From the NCBI RefSeq assembly GCF_049674955.1, contig NZ_CP187232.1, positions 9,858,001-9,922,000 on the forward strand: a stretch of DNA of 64,000 nucleotides, written 5' to 3'. Origin of the DNA: Sphaerisporangium viridialbum. GTDB lineage: Bacteria; Actinomycetota; Actinomycetes; Streptosporangiales; Streptosporangiaceae. The notes beneath the pieces are model-generated. The model saw only the letters and a program-made list of their open reading frames with translations, was not told the DNA's origin and did not search any database. The stretch's first letter is position 1. Each line of letters opens with the position of its first letter. The translations under genes and the position numbers were made by a program. Shown here in pieces: positions 48,621 through 58,572 of the stretch.

Positions 48621-48944
48621 CTAGGCGACGAAGGGCTGCCCCCCGTTTTCCGCCACCATCGGGCGGCCGGCGGCGGCCCACGACTGCATGCCGCCCTCGA
48701 CGTTGATCGCCTCGCGGCCCACGTGGTTGAGCCACGCGGCGGCCCTCGCGGACCTGCCGCCGACCCGGCAGACGACATAGACCGGAACGCCCGCCGGGAC
48801 CTCGTCGACCCTCTGCTGCAGCGCGCCGAGCGGGATGTGGACGGCCGTCGGGGCGTGCCCCGCCTGCCACTCGTCGGGCTCGCGGACATCGAGCAGGAAC
48901 ACGTCGTCGGGTACGGCCTTGGCCTCGATCTCAGGGACGTTCAT
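48621..48944 (-). CDS. Rhodanese-domain protein
   Basis: About 107 residues: single rhodanese domain with DDVFLLDVREPDEWQAGHAPTAVHIPLG and the active-site loop VYVVCRVGGRSARAA (catalytic Cys). It moves sulfur from a donor to an acceptor in the cytoplasm. ATG 48944 or 48953 are both possible. The TPP aptamer remnant begins 38 bases after its stop on the same strand. Confidence 0.92.
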   Translation of the reverse strand: MNVPEIEAKAVPDDVFLLDVREPDEWQAGHAPTAVHIPLGALQQRVDEVPAGVPVYVVCRVGGRSARAAAWLNHVGREAINVEGGMQSWAAAGRPMVAENGGQPFVA

Positions 48945-49040
48945 GCCGTTCATTGTCCCCGCTCTGCGAGCTTTCCGCCCGCTAACGGACGGTTGCCGTC
49001 GCTGACCGAGCGTTGTTCTTCGGCGAGCGGAGGGCGCGGA

Positions 49041-49919
49041 CTACTTGAGCAGGCGGGACATCCTGCGGTCGGCGAGGGGCTTCCCGCCGGTCTGGCACGT
49101 CGGGCAGTACTGCAGGGAGGAGTCGGCGAAGGAGACCTCCTTGATCGTGTCTCCGCACACCTCGCACTGCTCCCCGGCACGCCCGTGCACCCGCAGGCCC
49201 GACTTCTTCTCGGTCTTGAGGTCCTTGGCGGCGATGCCGCGCGAGCGCTCGACGGCCGCGCGCAGCGTGCTGACGATCGACTCGTGCAGGCCGGCCACCG
49301 CGTCGTCGGTGAGCGACCCCGCGATCTTGAACGGGGACATCCTGGCGACGTGCAGCACCTCGTCGGAGTAGGCGTTGCCGATGCCGGCGATGACCTTCTG
49401 GTCGCGCAGGAGCCCCTTGATGCGCGTGCGGCTGCCGCCCAGGATGCCCTTCAGCACGTCCACGGTGAACTCGGGCGCGAGCGGATCGGGGCCGAGGCTC
49501 GCGATGCCCGGCACCTCGCCGGGATCGCGGACGACGTAGACCGCGAGCCGTTTCTGGGTGCCCGCCTCGGTTAGCTCGAACCCGGGCTGCCTGTCGTCGT
49601 CGCCGGGCGCGAACCGCACGCGTGCCGCGAGGGGGCCCTTGCCGGGACGTACGGGCTTCGCGCCCGAGAGGTCGTCCCGCCAGCGGAGCCAGCCGCCACG
49701 GGCGAGGTGGGTGACGAAGTGGAGCCCGTCGCAGTCGAGGTCGAGGAACTTGCCGTGCCGGGCGACCCCCGTCACCGTCAGCCCGGCCAGCGAGGTCACC
49801 GGCGGGTCCACCGTCTTCAGCGCCTGGAAGGCCACCACGTCGACAGCGGCGACCGGGCGGCCGACGGCCCGCTCGCGCAGGAACTCGGCGAGCGACTCCA
49901 CCTCGGGTAGCTCGGGCAT
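49041..49919 (-). CDS. Fpg/Nei-family DNA glycosylase
   Basis: 292 residues starting MPELPEVES, whose Pro1/Glu2 (after Met removal) form the catalytic site. H2TH part: LLRDQKVIAGIGNAYSDEVLHVARMSP; the C-terminal zinc finger CEVCGDTIKEV...YCPTCQTGGKPLADRRMSRLL binds DNA. It excises oxidised bases with AP lyase activity. Whether it is Fpg or Nei2-like cannot be decided by eye. Confidence 0.95.
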   Translation of the reverse strand: MPELPEVESLAEFLRERAVGRPVAAVDVVAFQALKTVDPPVTSLAGLTVTGVARHGKFLDLDCDGLHFVTHLARGGWLRWRDDLSGAKPVRPGKGPLAARVRFAPGDDDRQPGFELTEAGTQKRLAVYVVRDPGEVPGIASLGPDPLAPEFTVDVLKGILGGSRTRIKGLLRDQKVIAGIGNAYSDEVLHVARMSPFKIAGSLTDDAVAGLHESIVSTLRAAVERSRGIAAKDLKTEKKSGLRVHGRAGEQCEVCGDTIKEVSFADSSLQYCPTCQTGGKPLADRRMSRLLK

Positions 49920-49976
49920 GCCATCACACTAACCCCGCCACGCGCGCCCGAGGAGTGCCAGGGGCGCGCGCCGCGC

Positions 49977-51326
49977 CTACTTGGTGAGGACGTCCTTCGG
50001 CACCGGCTTGTCCTCGGCCAAGGCCTTGAACAGCCGCAGAGCGCGCTGGGTGTCCCACTTCACGACGGCGGCGCCGTTGATCGTGGGCAGCGAGCCCACG
50101 GGCACGGCGGTGGCGACCGGATCGCCGCTCATCGCGAGGCCGAGCGACAGCAGGTCGAAGGCTCCCGTACCCGGGTCGACCGCCACCGAGTCGGTCGCGC
50201 TCATCGCCAGCGGGATCGACCGGAACGGGTTGGCCAGGATGCCGGGGCTCGCGGCCTTCTTCACCACGGCGCCGAAGAACTGGCGCTGGCGCTGGGTGCG
50301 GTCGAAGTCGGGCAGCGCGCCGGTCGCGCGGGTGCGGACGTAGCCCAGCGCGGTGCCGCCGTCCATGTCCTGGCAGCCCTTCTTGAGGTTGATGCCGGCC
50401 TTGTGGTCCTTGATGTTCTGCTTGACGCAGATGTTGACGCCGCCGATCGCGTCCACGATGCCGACGAAGCCGCCGAAGCCGATCTCCATGTAGTGGTCGA
50501 TGCGGATGTCGGTGACCTTCTCCACCGTCTTGGTCAGCAGCTTCGGGCCGCCGAAGGCGTACGCGGCGTTCAGCTTGTCGCTGCCGTGCCCGTCGATGGG
50601 GACGTAGGAGTCGCGGGGCAGGCTGACGAGGGTCGGCTTGTCGCCGCCGCTCGGGATGTGCAGGAGCATCATCGTGTCGGTGCGCTTGCCGACCGCCCGG
50701 CCGGTGGCGAGCTTCTTGCGCTGGGCGGCCGACAGCCCGGCCCGGCTGTCGGAGCCGACCAGGAGCCAGTCCTCGCCCGGCGTGGCCGCTGGACGGCCGT
50801 CGTAGTCGGTGAGCGACTCGACGCTGTTGATGCGGGAGTTGATCCAGAAGAACCCGACCAGGCCGAGCACGAGCAGCAGCACCAGCACGATCACGAGGAT
50901 CCTGACCACCAGGCGGCCCGTGCGCCGCGGCCCCCGGACCTTCGGCTCGTCGGCGCCGTCCTTGCGCCACGGCCCGCCCGCCGGATGTGTCTCGGGGGCC
51001 TCCGCGCCCGGCAGGGGCCGGACCGGCGCCTGGCCGGACCTCGGCTTGCCGTACACGCGTGATCTTCCCTTGGAGGGCTCAGCTGCCTCGCCGCCCCCTG
51101 GGAAGGCCTCCTGACGGGTGCTCTCCTCGTCCTCGGCTCGGCCGCCCTTGCCGCCCGAGCCCTGCGGGAAGCGGTGCGCGGGCTGGCCCGCGGAGTAGGG
51201 ATCCCCGCCGCCGCTTCCCGCCGCCTCGCCGCCGGCCCCGGCCGGACGTCGTATAGCCCGGGTCGGCCCCTCGCGGGACCCACTCTCGTCGGACCCCCCC
51301 GACCGGTCACCAGGCCAATCGCCCAC
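49977..51326 (-). CDS. LytR-CpsA-Psr (LCP) family cell-wall glycopolymer ligase
   Basis: 449 residues. A 135-residue Gly/Pro/Glu-rich cytoplasmic N-terminus, one helix (LVVRILVIVLVLLLVLGLVGFFWI), then LCP domain: WLLVGSDSRAGLSAAQRKKL, KRTDTMMLLHIPSGGDKPTLVSLPRDSYVPIDGHGSDKLNAAYAFGGP, and VDAIGGVNICV, with the Arg and Asp residues that bind polyprenyl pyrophosphate. It attaches teichoic acid or arabinogalactan-like polymers to peptidoglycan. The usual length of the family plus the long N-tail. GTG start. It is divergent from the CNNM gene pair. Confidence 0.93.
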   Translation of the reverse strand: MGDWPGDRSGGSDESGSREGPTRAIRRPAGAGGEAAGSGGGDPYSAGQPAHRFPQGSGGKGGRAEDEESTRQEAFPGGGEAAEPSKGRSRVYGKPRSGQAPVRPLPGAEAPETHPAGGPWRKDGADEPKVRGPRRTGRLVVRILVIVLVLLLVLGLVGFFWINSRINSVESLTDYDGRPAATPGEDWLLVGSDSRAGLSAAQRKKLATGRAVGKRTDTMMLLHIPSGGDKPTLVSLPRDSYVPIDGHGSDKLNAAYAFGGPKLLTKTVEKVTDIRIDHYMEIGFGGFVGIVDAIGGVNICVKQNIKDHKAGINLKKGCQDMDGGTALGYVRTRATGALPDFDRTQRQRQFFGAVVKKAASPGILANPFRSIPLAMSATDSVAVDPGTGAFDLLSLGLAMSGDPVATAVPVGSLPTINGAAVVKWDTQRALRLFKALAEDKPVPKDVLTK

Positions 51327-51379
51327 GTTGTCGTCCCCGTCCTGTGGCTAGAGCCGCTTTGCTTCGAAGCTACTGCCAT

Positions 51380-51398
51380 AGCGTCCGCACCGGACGCT
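51380..51398. promoter_or_regulatory. Inverted repeat in the LCP/CNNM intergenic region
   Basis: AGCGTCCG / CGGACGCT, 8-bp perfect arms with a 3-base loop, 54 bases upstream of the LCP start. Operator or leader hairpin. Confidence 0.4.
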
Positions 51399-51599
51399 CC
51401 GCCACCAAGCTTTTCTCATGTAAAAGTACGCAGAGTCACAGTAAGTCACCAATGTCGTGCCACGGGAAACATTGGCCGAGCCTGGACCGTTACGGTTATC
51501 GACGACCTCTAGCGAAAGGACAGTCGTGTCCGCTCCCGACCCGTGGAGTACATGCCCGTGCCACGGCACGGGCCCAACTCAATCGGGGATGGCAGACCT

Positions 51600-52963
<1,364 letters not shown>

Positions 52964-52967
<4 letters not shown>

Positions 52968-54031
52968 ACACCCTGACCGCACTGCTGCTGGGCGTCGTCC
53001 TGCTCATCGGCAACGGCCTGTTCGTCGCGGCGGAGTTCGCCGTGGTGTCCTCCAAGCGGCACCGCCTGGAGGAGGCCGCCGGCGGCGGCCGCCTGGCCAG
53101 GACGGCCGGACGGGCGGCGCTCCGCAACGGGCGCGAGCTGTCCCTCATGCTGGCCGGAGCCCAGCTCGGCATCACGCTGTGCTCGCTGGGCCTCGCCATG
53201 GTCACGGAGCCGGCGATCGAGCACCTGCTCGAACCGGTCTTCGGACTCGTCGGCCTTCCCGAGTCGGTGCAGGTGGGCATCGCGTACGTCATCGCCCTCG
53301 CGATCATCACGTTCCTGCACATGGTGGTCGGGGAGATGGCGCCCAAGTCCTGGGCGCTGACCCACCCCGAGCGGGCCGCGATGGCGCTGGCGCTGCCCTT
53401 CCGTGGTTTCACGTGGATCGCCCGGCCGGTGCTGGCGACCCTCAACGGCCTGTCCAACGGTCTGCTGCGCGCCTTCGGCATCCGTCCGAGGGACGAGCTG
53501 GCGACCACGCGCACCCCGCCGCAGCTCGCGATGCTGGTGGGCGAGTCGGGCCGTATGGGCCTGCTGGACAGGGACGAGCACGACCTGCTGACCCGCGCGC
53601 TCAAGGTGCAGTCGCAGCCGGTCGAGCGGCTGATGGTGCCGATCGAGAGGGCCACGGCCGTGCCCGCGGGGGCAGCGGACGACCTCGTCCGCGACGTGGC
53701 CTCGCTGAGCGGCCACCTGCGCCTGCTGGTCAACGGAGGCTCTCCCGAGGACGTGCTCGGCGTGCTGCACGTGCGCGACACGCTGATCCGTCCCGGCAAC
53801 GCGCCTGAGACGCTCATGAGCCCCGCTCCGCGCCTCGAATCGTCCACGACGATCCCTGAGGCCGTTGCGCTCCTCCAGGACGCTCACGCCCATCTGGGGC
53901 TCGTCACGGACCAGGAGGGGCGCGTCACCGGCCTCGTCAGCCTCACCGACCTCGTCGGCGAGCTCCTCAACACCCGTACGGCCACCGCCCCCGGCCGCGA
54001 CCGCCAGCGCCCCGCCGTCCACGCGAGGTGA
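52964..54031 (+). CDS. CNNM/CorC (DUF21-CBS) membrane transporter-like protein, second of a pair
   Basis: 355 residues from GTG 52964, overlapping the first gene's TGA (GTGA). DUF21: VVLLIGNGLFVAAEFAVVSSKRHRLEEAA and VVGEMAPKSWALTHPE; CBS pair (about 215-330) with LKVQSQPVERLMVPIERATAVPA and LGLVTDQEGRVTGLVSLTDLVGELL. No CorC C-terminal domain, so it is shorter than the first. Probably a heteromer partner. Its last 148 bases overlap the convergent MFS gene. Confidence 0.92.
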
Positions 54032-55215
54032 CTTCCCCGCGCCTCTGTGGGGCTCCTGCCCAGGAGCCCCGAGGCGCCTTCTGAGGGCGTCGCGAACGCG
54101 GCGGCCAGGGCGAGGGCGCCCGCCAGGCCGAAGGCGGCGCCGAACCCGGTCTGGGTGATGAGCACGCCCAGCGCGGCCGGGGTGGCCGCCGCGGCCACGT
54201 TCTGCACCGTGTTCTGGCCGCCCAGCGCCCGGCCCGCCCAGGCGGATCCGGCCATCTCGGACACGGCGGTGAACGCCAGGCCGTTGCCGCTCATCGAGAT
54301 CACCAGCGCGGCGATCAGCAGCGGGGTCCCGGCCGTGGAGCCCGTCTGGACCGCGAGCGCCAGCAGGACCATCACGCTCGCGTTGACGAGCGCGAGCTGC
54401 CGCATGGGACGTACGCGGCTGCGCGCCCAGTCGGACCACCGCCCGCACAGGAGCCGCCCGCCCGCCCCCGCGAACTGCGCGGCCGCCACGAGCTGTCCGG
54501 CGGCGGCGGGCTGCCAGTGGCGCTCCGCCACCAGATAGGTGAGCGCGAACGTCGCCGTCGCGAACTGCGGGACGACGAGCAGCATGCTGGCCGCGTGGAC
54601 GCGCCACAGCCGGGGAGAGCGGTACGGAGACTCGGCCCGCTCTCCCGGCCGCGCCTGCCTGCGCGGGGGGTCGACGACCATGGACACGACCGCGACGGCC
54701 GTGACCAGGCAGATGCCCGCCATCGTGAGGAGGGCGTCACGCAGGCTCCCCATGGACGGCAGGACGGCGCCGGCCACGGCCACCCCGATGGGCTGGGCGG
54801 TCTGCCGCCATCCCATCGCCACTCCGCGCCGCTCGGCGGGGAACCACCCCAGCACCACCCGGCCGCTGGCTGCGTTCGCCGAGGCCCCCGACGCGCCGGC
54901 GAGCGCGAGCAGGATGGCCAGGGGCCCTGCGGTGGTGGTGAAGGCCGCGCAGGCCAGGAACGTCGTCGCCAGCCCCAGGCCGAGGGTCATCGCCAGGCGC
55001 TCGCCGTAACGGTCGGCGAACCAGCCCCAGGCGATGAGCGTGAACAGCATCCCCGCGCTCGGCGCCCCCACGACGAGGCCGGCCTGCGCCAGGCCGAGGC
55101 CCAGTTCCTCGCGCAGGACCGGGACGAGGAACGGCAGGCCGTACATGAACACGCAGCCCGCGCCCTGCGCGGCCATGCCCAGGCTGAGCATCGCCCAGCG
55201 ATTCGGTGCCCTCAT
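53884..55215 (-). CDS. MFS transporter
   Basis: 443 residues, twelve helices. WGWFADRYGERLAMTLGLGLATT is the MFS motif A between TM2 and TM3, and the fold repeats after residue 215. NNP-like or drug exporters share this form; the substrate is unknown. The last 60 residues (from GLLGRSPTEARGS) are Arg/Ser/Pro-rich, read antisense to the CNNM gene and look like a readthrough tail after a lost stop. ATG 55215; an in-frame GTG at 55245 would place the start inside the palindromic site, so it is rejected. Confidence 0.88.
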   Translation of the reverse strand: MRAPNRWAMLSLGMAAQGAGCVFMYGLPFLVPVLREELGLGLAQAGLVVGAPSAGMLFTLIAWGWFADRYGERLAMTLGLGLATTFLACAAFTTTAGPLAILLALAGASGASANAASGRVVLGWFPAERRGVAMGWRQTAQPIGVAVAGAVLPSMGSLRDALLTMAGICLVTAVAVVSMVVDPPRRQARPGERAESPYRSPRLWRVHAASMLLVVPQFATATFALTYLVAERHWQPAAAGQLVAAAQFAGAGGRLLCGRWSDWARSRVRPMRQLALVNASVMVLLALAVQTGSTAGTPLLIAALVISMSGNGLAFTAVSEMAGSAWAGRALGGQNTVQNVAAAATPAALGVLITQTGFGAAFGLAGALALAAAFATPSEGASGLLGRSPTEARGSHLAWTAGRWRSRPGAVAVRVLRSSPTRSVRLTRPVTRPSWSVTSPRWA

Positions 55216-55237
55216 GCGGGCACCATAGGACTTATCT

Positions 55238-55268
55238 CGCTTCACAAGACAATCTGTCTTGAATAGCG
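55238..55268. promoter_or_regulatory. Palindromic operator-like site before the MFS gene
   Basis: CGCT-4-AAGACA-ATC-TGTCTT-4-AGCG, two nested inverted half-sites around an ATC spacer, centred about 38 bases upstream of ATG 55215. Suits a TetR- or MarR-type repressor; no regulator gene is adjacent. Confidence 0.5.
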
Positions 55269-55675
55269 AGACCCGAGGTCATTTTCTCAGGTGGGAGTCC
55301 GCACGCGAGGGGAGGATGGGCTCTCGGTGCAAGTGCCCCGAAAGTGATCTGAAAGCCGCGCCCGTTAGACAATCCGACGTGGGCGATCCGGACCCAGAGA
55401 GTAAAGGAAAGGACTCAGACCTCCGGCCGGGCTTCTCTCCCCGGGTGCCACCCACTACCTTGATCGGAGCCCCTTCGCCAGAGGGGTGTCCTGTGCGCCA
55501 CAAGGGCCGGGTGCCGGCGGGAGCCACAGGACTTCGAGCCTTCGGGGTTTCATGGGCCGGCTCCTTGGAAGCACCACACCCCGGAGGAGAATGAACGTGA
55601 CAGCACACCGAACCGCAAGGAAGAAGCTCGCGCTTCGGCCTGCCGTGGGGCCTCGGGGAGCGATCCCCTTGGTGA
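55269..55675. other. Intergenic stretch without a supported gene
   Basis: Long frames on both strands are low-complexity shadows. 55440-55600 contains several GC-rich hairpins, and 55610-55675 resembles a degraded copy of the terminator module described next (AAGAAGCTCGCGCTTCGGCC). Confidence 0.4.
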
Positions 55676-55878
55676 GACACAAAACCCCGGCGGAAGAAGC
55701 TTCCGCTTCCACCGGCCGGGGGTCCAGGGGGTCACCCCCTGGGAAGACACAAAAAACCCCGGCGGAAGAAGCTTCCGCTTCGACCAGCCGGGGGTCCTTC
55801 GGGGGTTCCAGGGGGTCGCCCCCTGGGAAGACACAAAAACCCCGGCGGAAGAAGCTTCTGCTTCGACCAGCCGGGGGC
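55676..55878 (-). terminator. Three tandem terminator modules after tRNA-Leu
   Basis: On the minus strand CCCCCGGC...GAAGC(A)GAAGCTTC...GCCGGGG stems are each followed by T5-T6 and GTGTCTTCCC: modules at 55831-55878, 55747-55797 and 55676-55734. Between them stand extra hairpins CCAGGGGGT / ACCCCCTGG (55733-55752 and 55808-55826). T-runs make these true intrinsic terminators, rare in this GC content. Confidence 0.88.
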
Positions 55879-55882
55879 CTTG

Positions 55883-55965
55883 TGGGCGAGGAGGGATTTG
55901 AACCCTCACGTCCTTTCGGACACACGGACCTGAACCGTGCGCGTCTGCCGTTCCGCCACTCGCCC
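55883..55965 (-). tRNA. tRNA-Leu (anticodon CAG)
   Basis: GGGCGAG pairs with CTCGCCC; anticodon loop TTCAGGT gives CAG; class II variable arm; GGTTCAAATCC T loop. 83 bases, no encoded CCA. Three intrinsic terminators follow it. Confidence 0.95.
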
Positions 55966-56057
55966 TCTTTGAGTGCGTGGAAAGGCTAGCACGGATCCGT
56001 GCATGCCACCGAACCCGGATACGATCCTCCTAGACGATGGAGGAAGGGAGGTACCCG

Positions 56058-56798
56058 GTGGGAGTCCTTCAGCGCTTCGAGCGAAGGCTCGAAGGCTTGG
56101 TTGAGGGGGCCTTTGCGCGGGCGTTCAAATCTGACCTTCAGCCGGTCGAGGTCGCCAGCGCGGTGCAGCGGGAGATGGACGAACGAGCCGCGATCGTGGC
56201 ACAGGGTCGCACTCTTGTGCCCAACGACTTCGTGGTGGAGCTGTCCACGACCGACAGCGAGCGTCTGGAGGTGTACGCCGACAGCATCAGTCATGAGCTC
56301 GCCAACCTCGCCAGGGAGTACGCCAAGGAACAGGGGTACTCGTTCGTGGGACCCGTCCGGGTTCGCTTCGAGACCGCCGACGATCTGGCGGTGGGCCTGT
56401 TCCGCATCCGCTCGGGAGTCATCCGGGGGGCCACGGTCGAGCAGGACGAGATCCGGCAGCCTGTCAGCGATCTCCCGGCGAGCAAGCCGAGCGCGTTCGG
56501 CGGCCGCCCACGCCTGCTGGTGTCCACTCAGGACGACCCGCAGGGCCAGCGGTCCTATGAGCTGACGACCCCCGTGACGCTTCTTGGAAGGGGCACCGAC
56601 TGCGACCTGCGGTTGGTGGACCCTGGCGTCTCCAGGCACCATGCCGAGCTCAGGGTCGAGGGCCCGCTTGTGGCCCTCGTCGATCTCGGTTCAACCAACG
56701 GCACTTTCGTCAACGGCCAGCCGGTTCGCCGGATCGAGCTCCAGGACGGCACCCGAGTCACCTTGGGTCGCACAACTCTGGTGTTCCGGCGCGATTAA
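56058..56798 (+). CDS. fhaA: FhaA: DUF3662 and FHA domain protein
   Basis: 246 residues from GTG 56058, set by GGGAGG 6 bases upstream. N-terminal DUF3662 (about 1-120, VLQRFERRLEGLVEGAFARAFKSDLQPVEVASAVQREMD) and a C-terminal FHA domain (about 160-240) with LLGRGTDCDLRLVDPGVSRHHAELR and LGSTNGTFVNG, which bind phosphothreonine. In Mycobacterium FhaA binds the phosphorylated pseudokinase MviN and regulates peptidoglycan synthesis. First gene of the pknA/pknB operon. Confidence 0.97.
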   Translation: MGVLQRFERRLEGLVEGAFARAFKSDLQPVEVASAVQREMDERAAIVAQGRTLVPNDFVVELSTTDSERLEVYADSISHELANLAREYAKEQGYSFVGPVRVRFETADDLAVGLFRIRSGVIRGATVEQDEIRQPVSDLPASKPSAFGGRPRLLVSTQDDPQGQRSYELTTPVTLLGRGTDCDLRLVDPGVSRHHAELRVEGPLVALVDLGSTNGTFVNGQPVRRIELQDGTRVTLGRTTLVFRRD

Positions 56799-56815
56799 GG
56801 GTAGACAAACGGTCC

Positions 56816-57283
56816 ATGTCCGAGCTCACTCTGCTGCTGATCCGGCTCGCGTTCCTCGCGGTGCTGTGGTTCTTTGTGATTGCCGCGGTGGGTGTGATCC
56901 GGACAGACTTGTTCGGATCACGTACGGCGGCTCCGGCAGCTGTGCGCAAGCCAGCCAAACCCGCACGTCAGCCTGCCAAGCCGAAGAAGGGGGAGCCGCG
57001 ACAACTGGTCGTTACCGGTGGTCCCCTACAAGGGACCATCATCAACCTCACGGAGACGCCAATCACTATCGGTCGGGCGAATGACGCCACGCTGGTACTC
57101 AGCGACGATTACGCTTCCAGCCGGCACGCCCGGCTGTTCCCCCAGGACGGTCAGTGGGTCGTGGAAGACCTCGGCTCGACCAACGGCACGTATCTCGACC
57201 GCTCCAAAGTGACCCGTCCGATGCCGGTGCACCTCGGCGTTCCGATTCGCATCGGCAAAACCGTCATCGAATTGCGCAAATGA
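56816..57283 (+). CDS. fhaB: FhaB (FipA): membrane-anchored FHA protein
   Basis: 155 residues. One N-terminal helix (LTLLLIRLAFLAVLWFFVIAAVGVI), a basic Pro/Lys linker, then a FHA domain with ITIGRANDATLVLSDDYASSRHARLF and DLGSTNGTYLD. The M. tuberculosis ortholog binds FtsZ and FtsQ. It precedes pstP by a 4-base ATGA overlap. Confidence 0.97.
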   Translation: MSELTLLLIRLAFLAVLWFFVIAAVGVIRTDLFGSRTAAPAAVRKPAKPARQPAKPKKGEPRQLVVTGGPLQGTIINLTETPITIGRANDATLVLSDDYASSRHARLFPQDGQWVVEDLGSTNGTYLDRSKVTRPMPVHLGVPIRIGKTVIELRK

Positions 57284-58572
57284 CAATCGCACTCCGCTAC
57301 GCCGCCCGCTCGGACGTCGGCCTCCTCCGTGAAGGAAACGAGGACTCGGCGTACGCGAGCCCGCGCCTGCTCGCCGTCGCAGACGGTATGGGCGGGCACG
57401 CTCACGGTGAGGTGGCCAGTTCGGTCGCCATCACCGCCATGTCGTCCCTTGACCGGGACGCATCCGGGGGTGACCTGCTCAGCGCCATCGAGGCCGCGGT
57501 GCGCGACGCCAATCGCAAGCTGCACGAGATGGTCGGCCGTGATCCCAGCCTCAAGGGCATGGGCACCACACTCACGGCGATGCTGTGGTCAGGCACCCGC
57601 GTCGCCCTCGTCCACGTCGGCGACTCCCGCGCCTACCTCCTCCGCAACGGCGAGCTGTACCAGATCACTCATGACCACACCCTGGTGCAGTCGCTCGTGG
57701 ACGACGGAAGGATCACGCAGGAGGAAGCCGCCAGCCATCCACAGCGTTCGATCCTGCTCCGGGCCCTCGACGGCAGCGGCGAGGTCGATCCCGACCTCTC
57801 GCTTCGCGAGGCCCAGATCAACGACCGCTACCTTCTCTGCTCGGACGGTCTCTCCAGCGTGGTCAGCGCCGAGACCCTGCACCACACCCTGACCACGGTC
57901 GAGGAGCCGGACTCCGTGGTCCGCCAGCTCATCGACCTCGCCAACCGGGGCGGAGGCCCCGACAACATCACCTGCATCGTCGCCGACGTGGTCGAGATCG
58001 AGGAAGGCCAGGTGGTGGCCGGCGACGCCGCGGTGGTAGGCGCCGCGGGGTCGAACCGCCTCCGATCGCAACCCCCTGACACGCCTGCGGGGCGCGCGTC
58101 CACGATCACCGCTCCCCAGCCCGTGATCGTGGACGACGACCTCGACGACCAGCCTGCGGGCGGCCCGGCGGCGAACGCCGCGGCCGCCCCGCGGCGTGTC
58201 AAACGCCGTCGCCTGTGGCCGGTCGCGCTGGTCGTGCTCGTCCTGCTGGTGCTGGTCCTCGGGGGCGGCGGCTACTACGGCTACAAGTGGACCCAAGATC
58301 AGTACTACGTCGGGGCCCAAGGTGACGAGCTAGTGTTGTTTCGCGGGGTCGACAGCACCATCGGACCGATCCAACTGAACTCCGTGGCCGAGAGCACCGG
58401 TTTGTCGGTGTCCTCGATCCCCGAGCCCGAGCGCGAGCAGGTGCGACGGGGCATTCCAGTAGCCGACCTCCAGGCAGGAAAGACCAAGATCAACGATTTG
58501 AAGGCCAAATCCGGCGGCAACCAGAAGACCACCGAGCCGCCGGCTTCCCCCAGCCCCACGGAGTCCTCCTAA
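57280..58572 (+). CDS. pstP: PstP: PP2C-type Ser/Thr phosphatase
   Basis: 430 residues. Catalytic PP2C domain (1-235): SDVGLLREGNEDSAYA, LLAVADGMGGHAHGEVASS, LVHVGDSRAYLLRNG, GGGPDNITCIVADV (metal-binding Asp). A disordered linker with DDDLDDQP, one helix (VALVVLVLLVLVLGGGGYYGY) and a C-terminal extracytoplasmic domain of about 90 residues. It dephosphorylates PknA and PknB. ATG 57280 overlaps fhaB; the next gene starts right after its stop. Confidence 0.97.
   Translation: MTIALRYAARSDVGLLREGNEDSAYASPRLLAVADGMGGHAHGEVASSVAITAMSSLDRDASGGDLLSAIEAAVRDANRKLHEMVGRDPSLKGMGTTLTAMLWSGTRVALVHVGDSRAYLLRNGELYQITHDHTLVQSLVDDGRITQEEAASHPQRSILLRALDGSGEVDPDLSLREAQINDRYLLCSDGLSSVVSAETLHHTLTTVEEPDSVVRQLIDLANRGGGPDNITCIVADVVEIEEGQVVAGDAAVVGAAGSNRLRSQPPDTPAGRASTITAPQPVIVDDDLDDQPAGGPAANAAAAPRRVKRRRLWPVALVVLVLLVLVLGGGGYYGYKWTQDQYYVGAQGDELVLFRGVDSTIGPIQLNSVAESTGLSVSSIPEPEREQVRRGIPVADLQAGKTKINDLKAKSGGNQKTTEPPASPSPTESS

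Noticed and set aside
55486..55989. Open frames on both strands over the tRNA-Leu terminators
   Set aside because: They translate the tandem terminator modules and the tRNA itself; repeat-derived peptides with no real coding signal.
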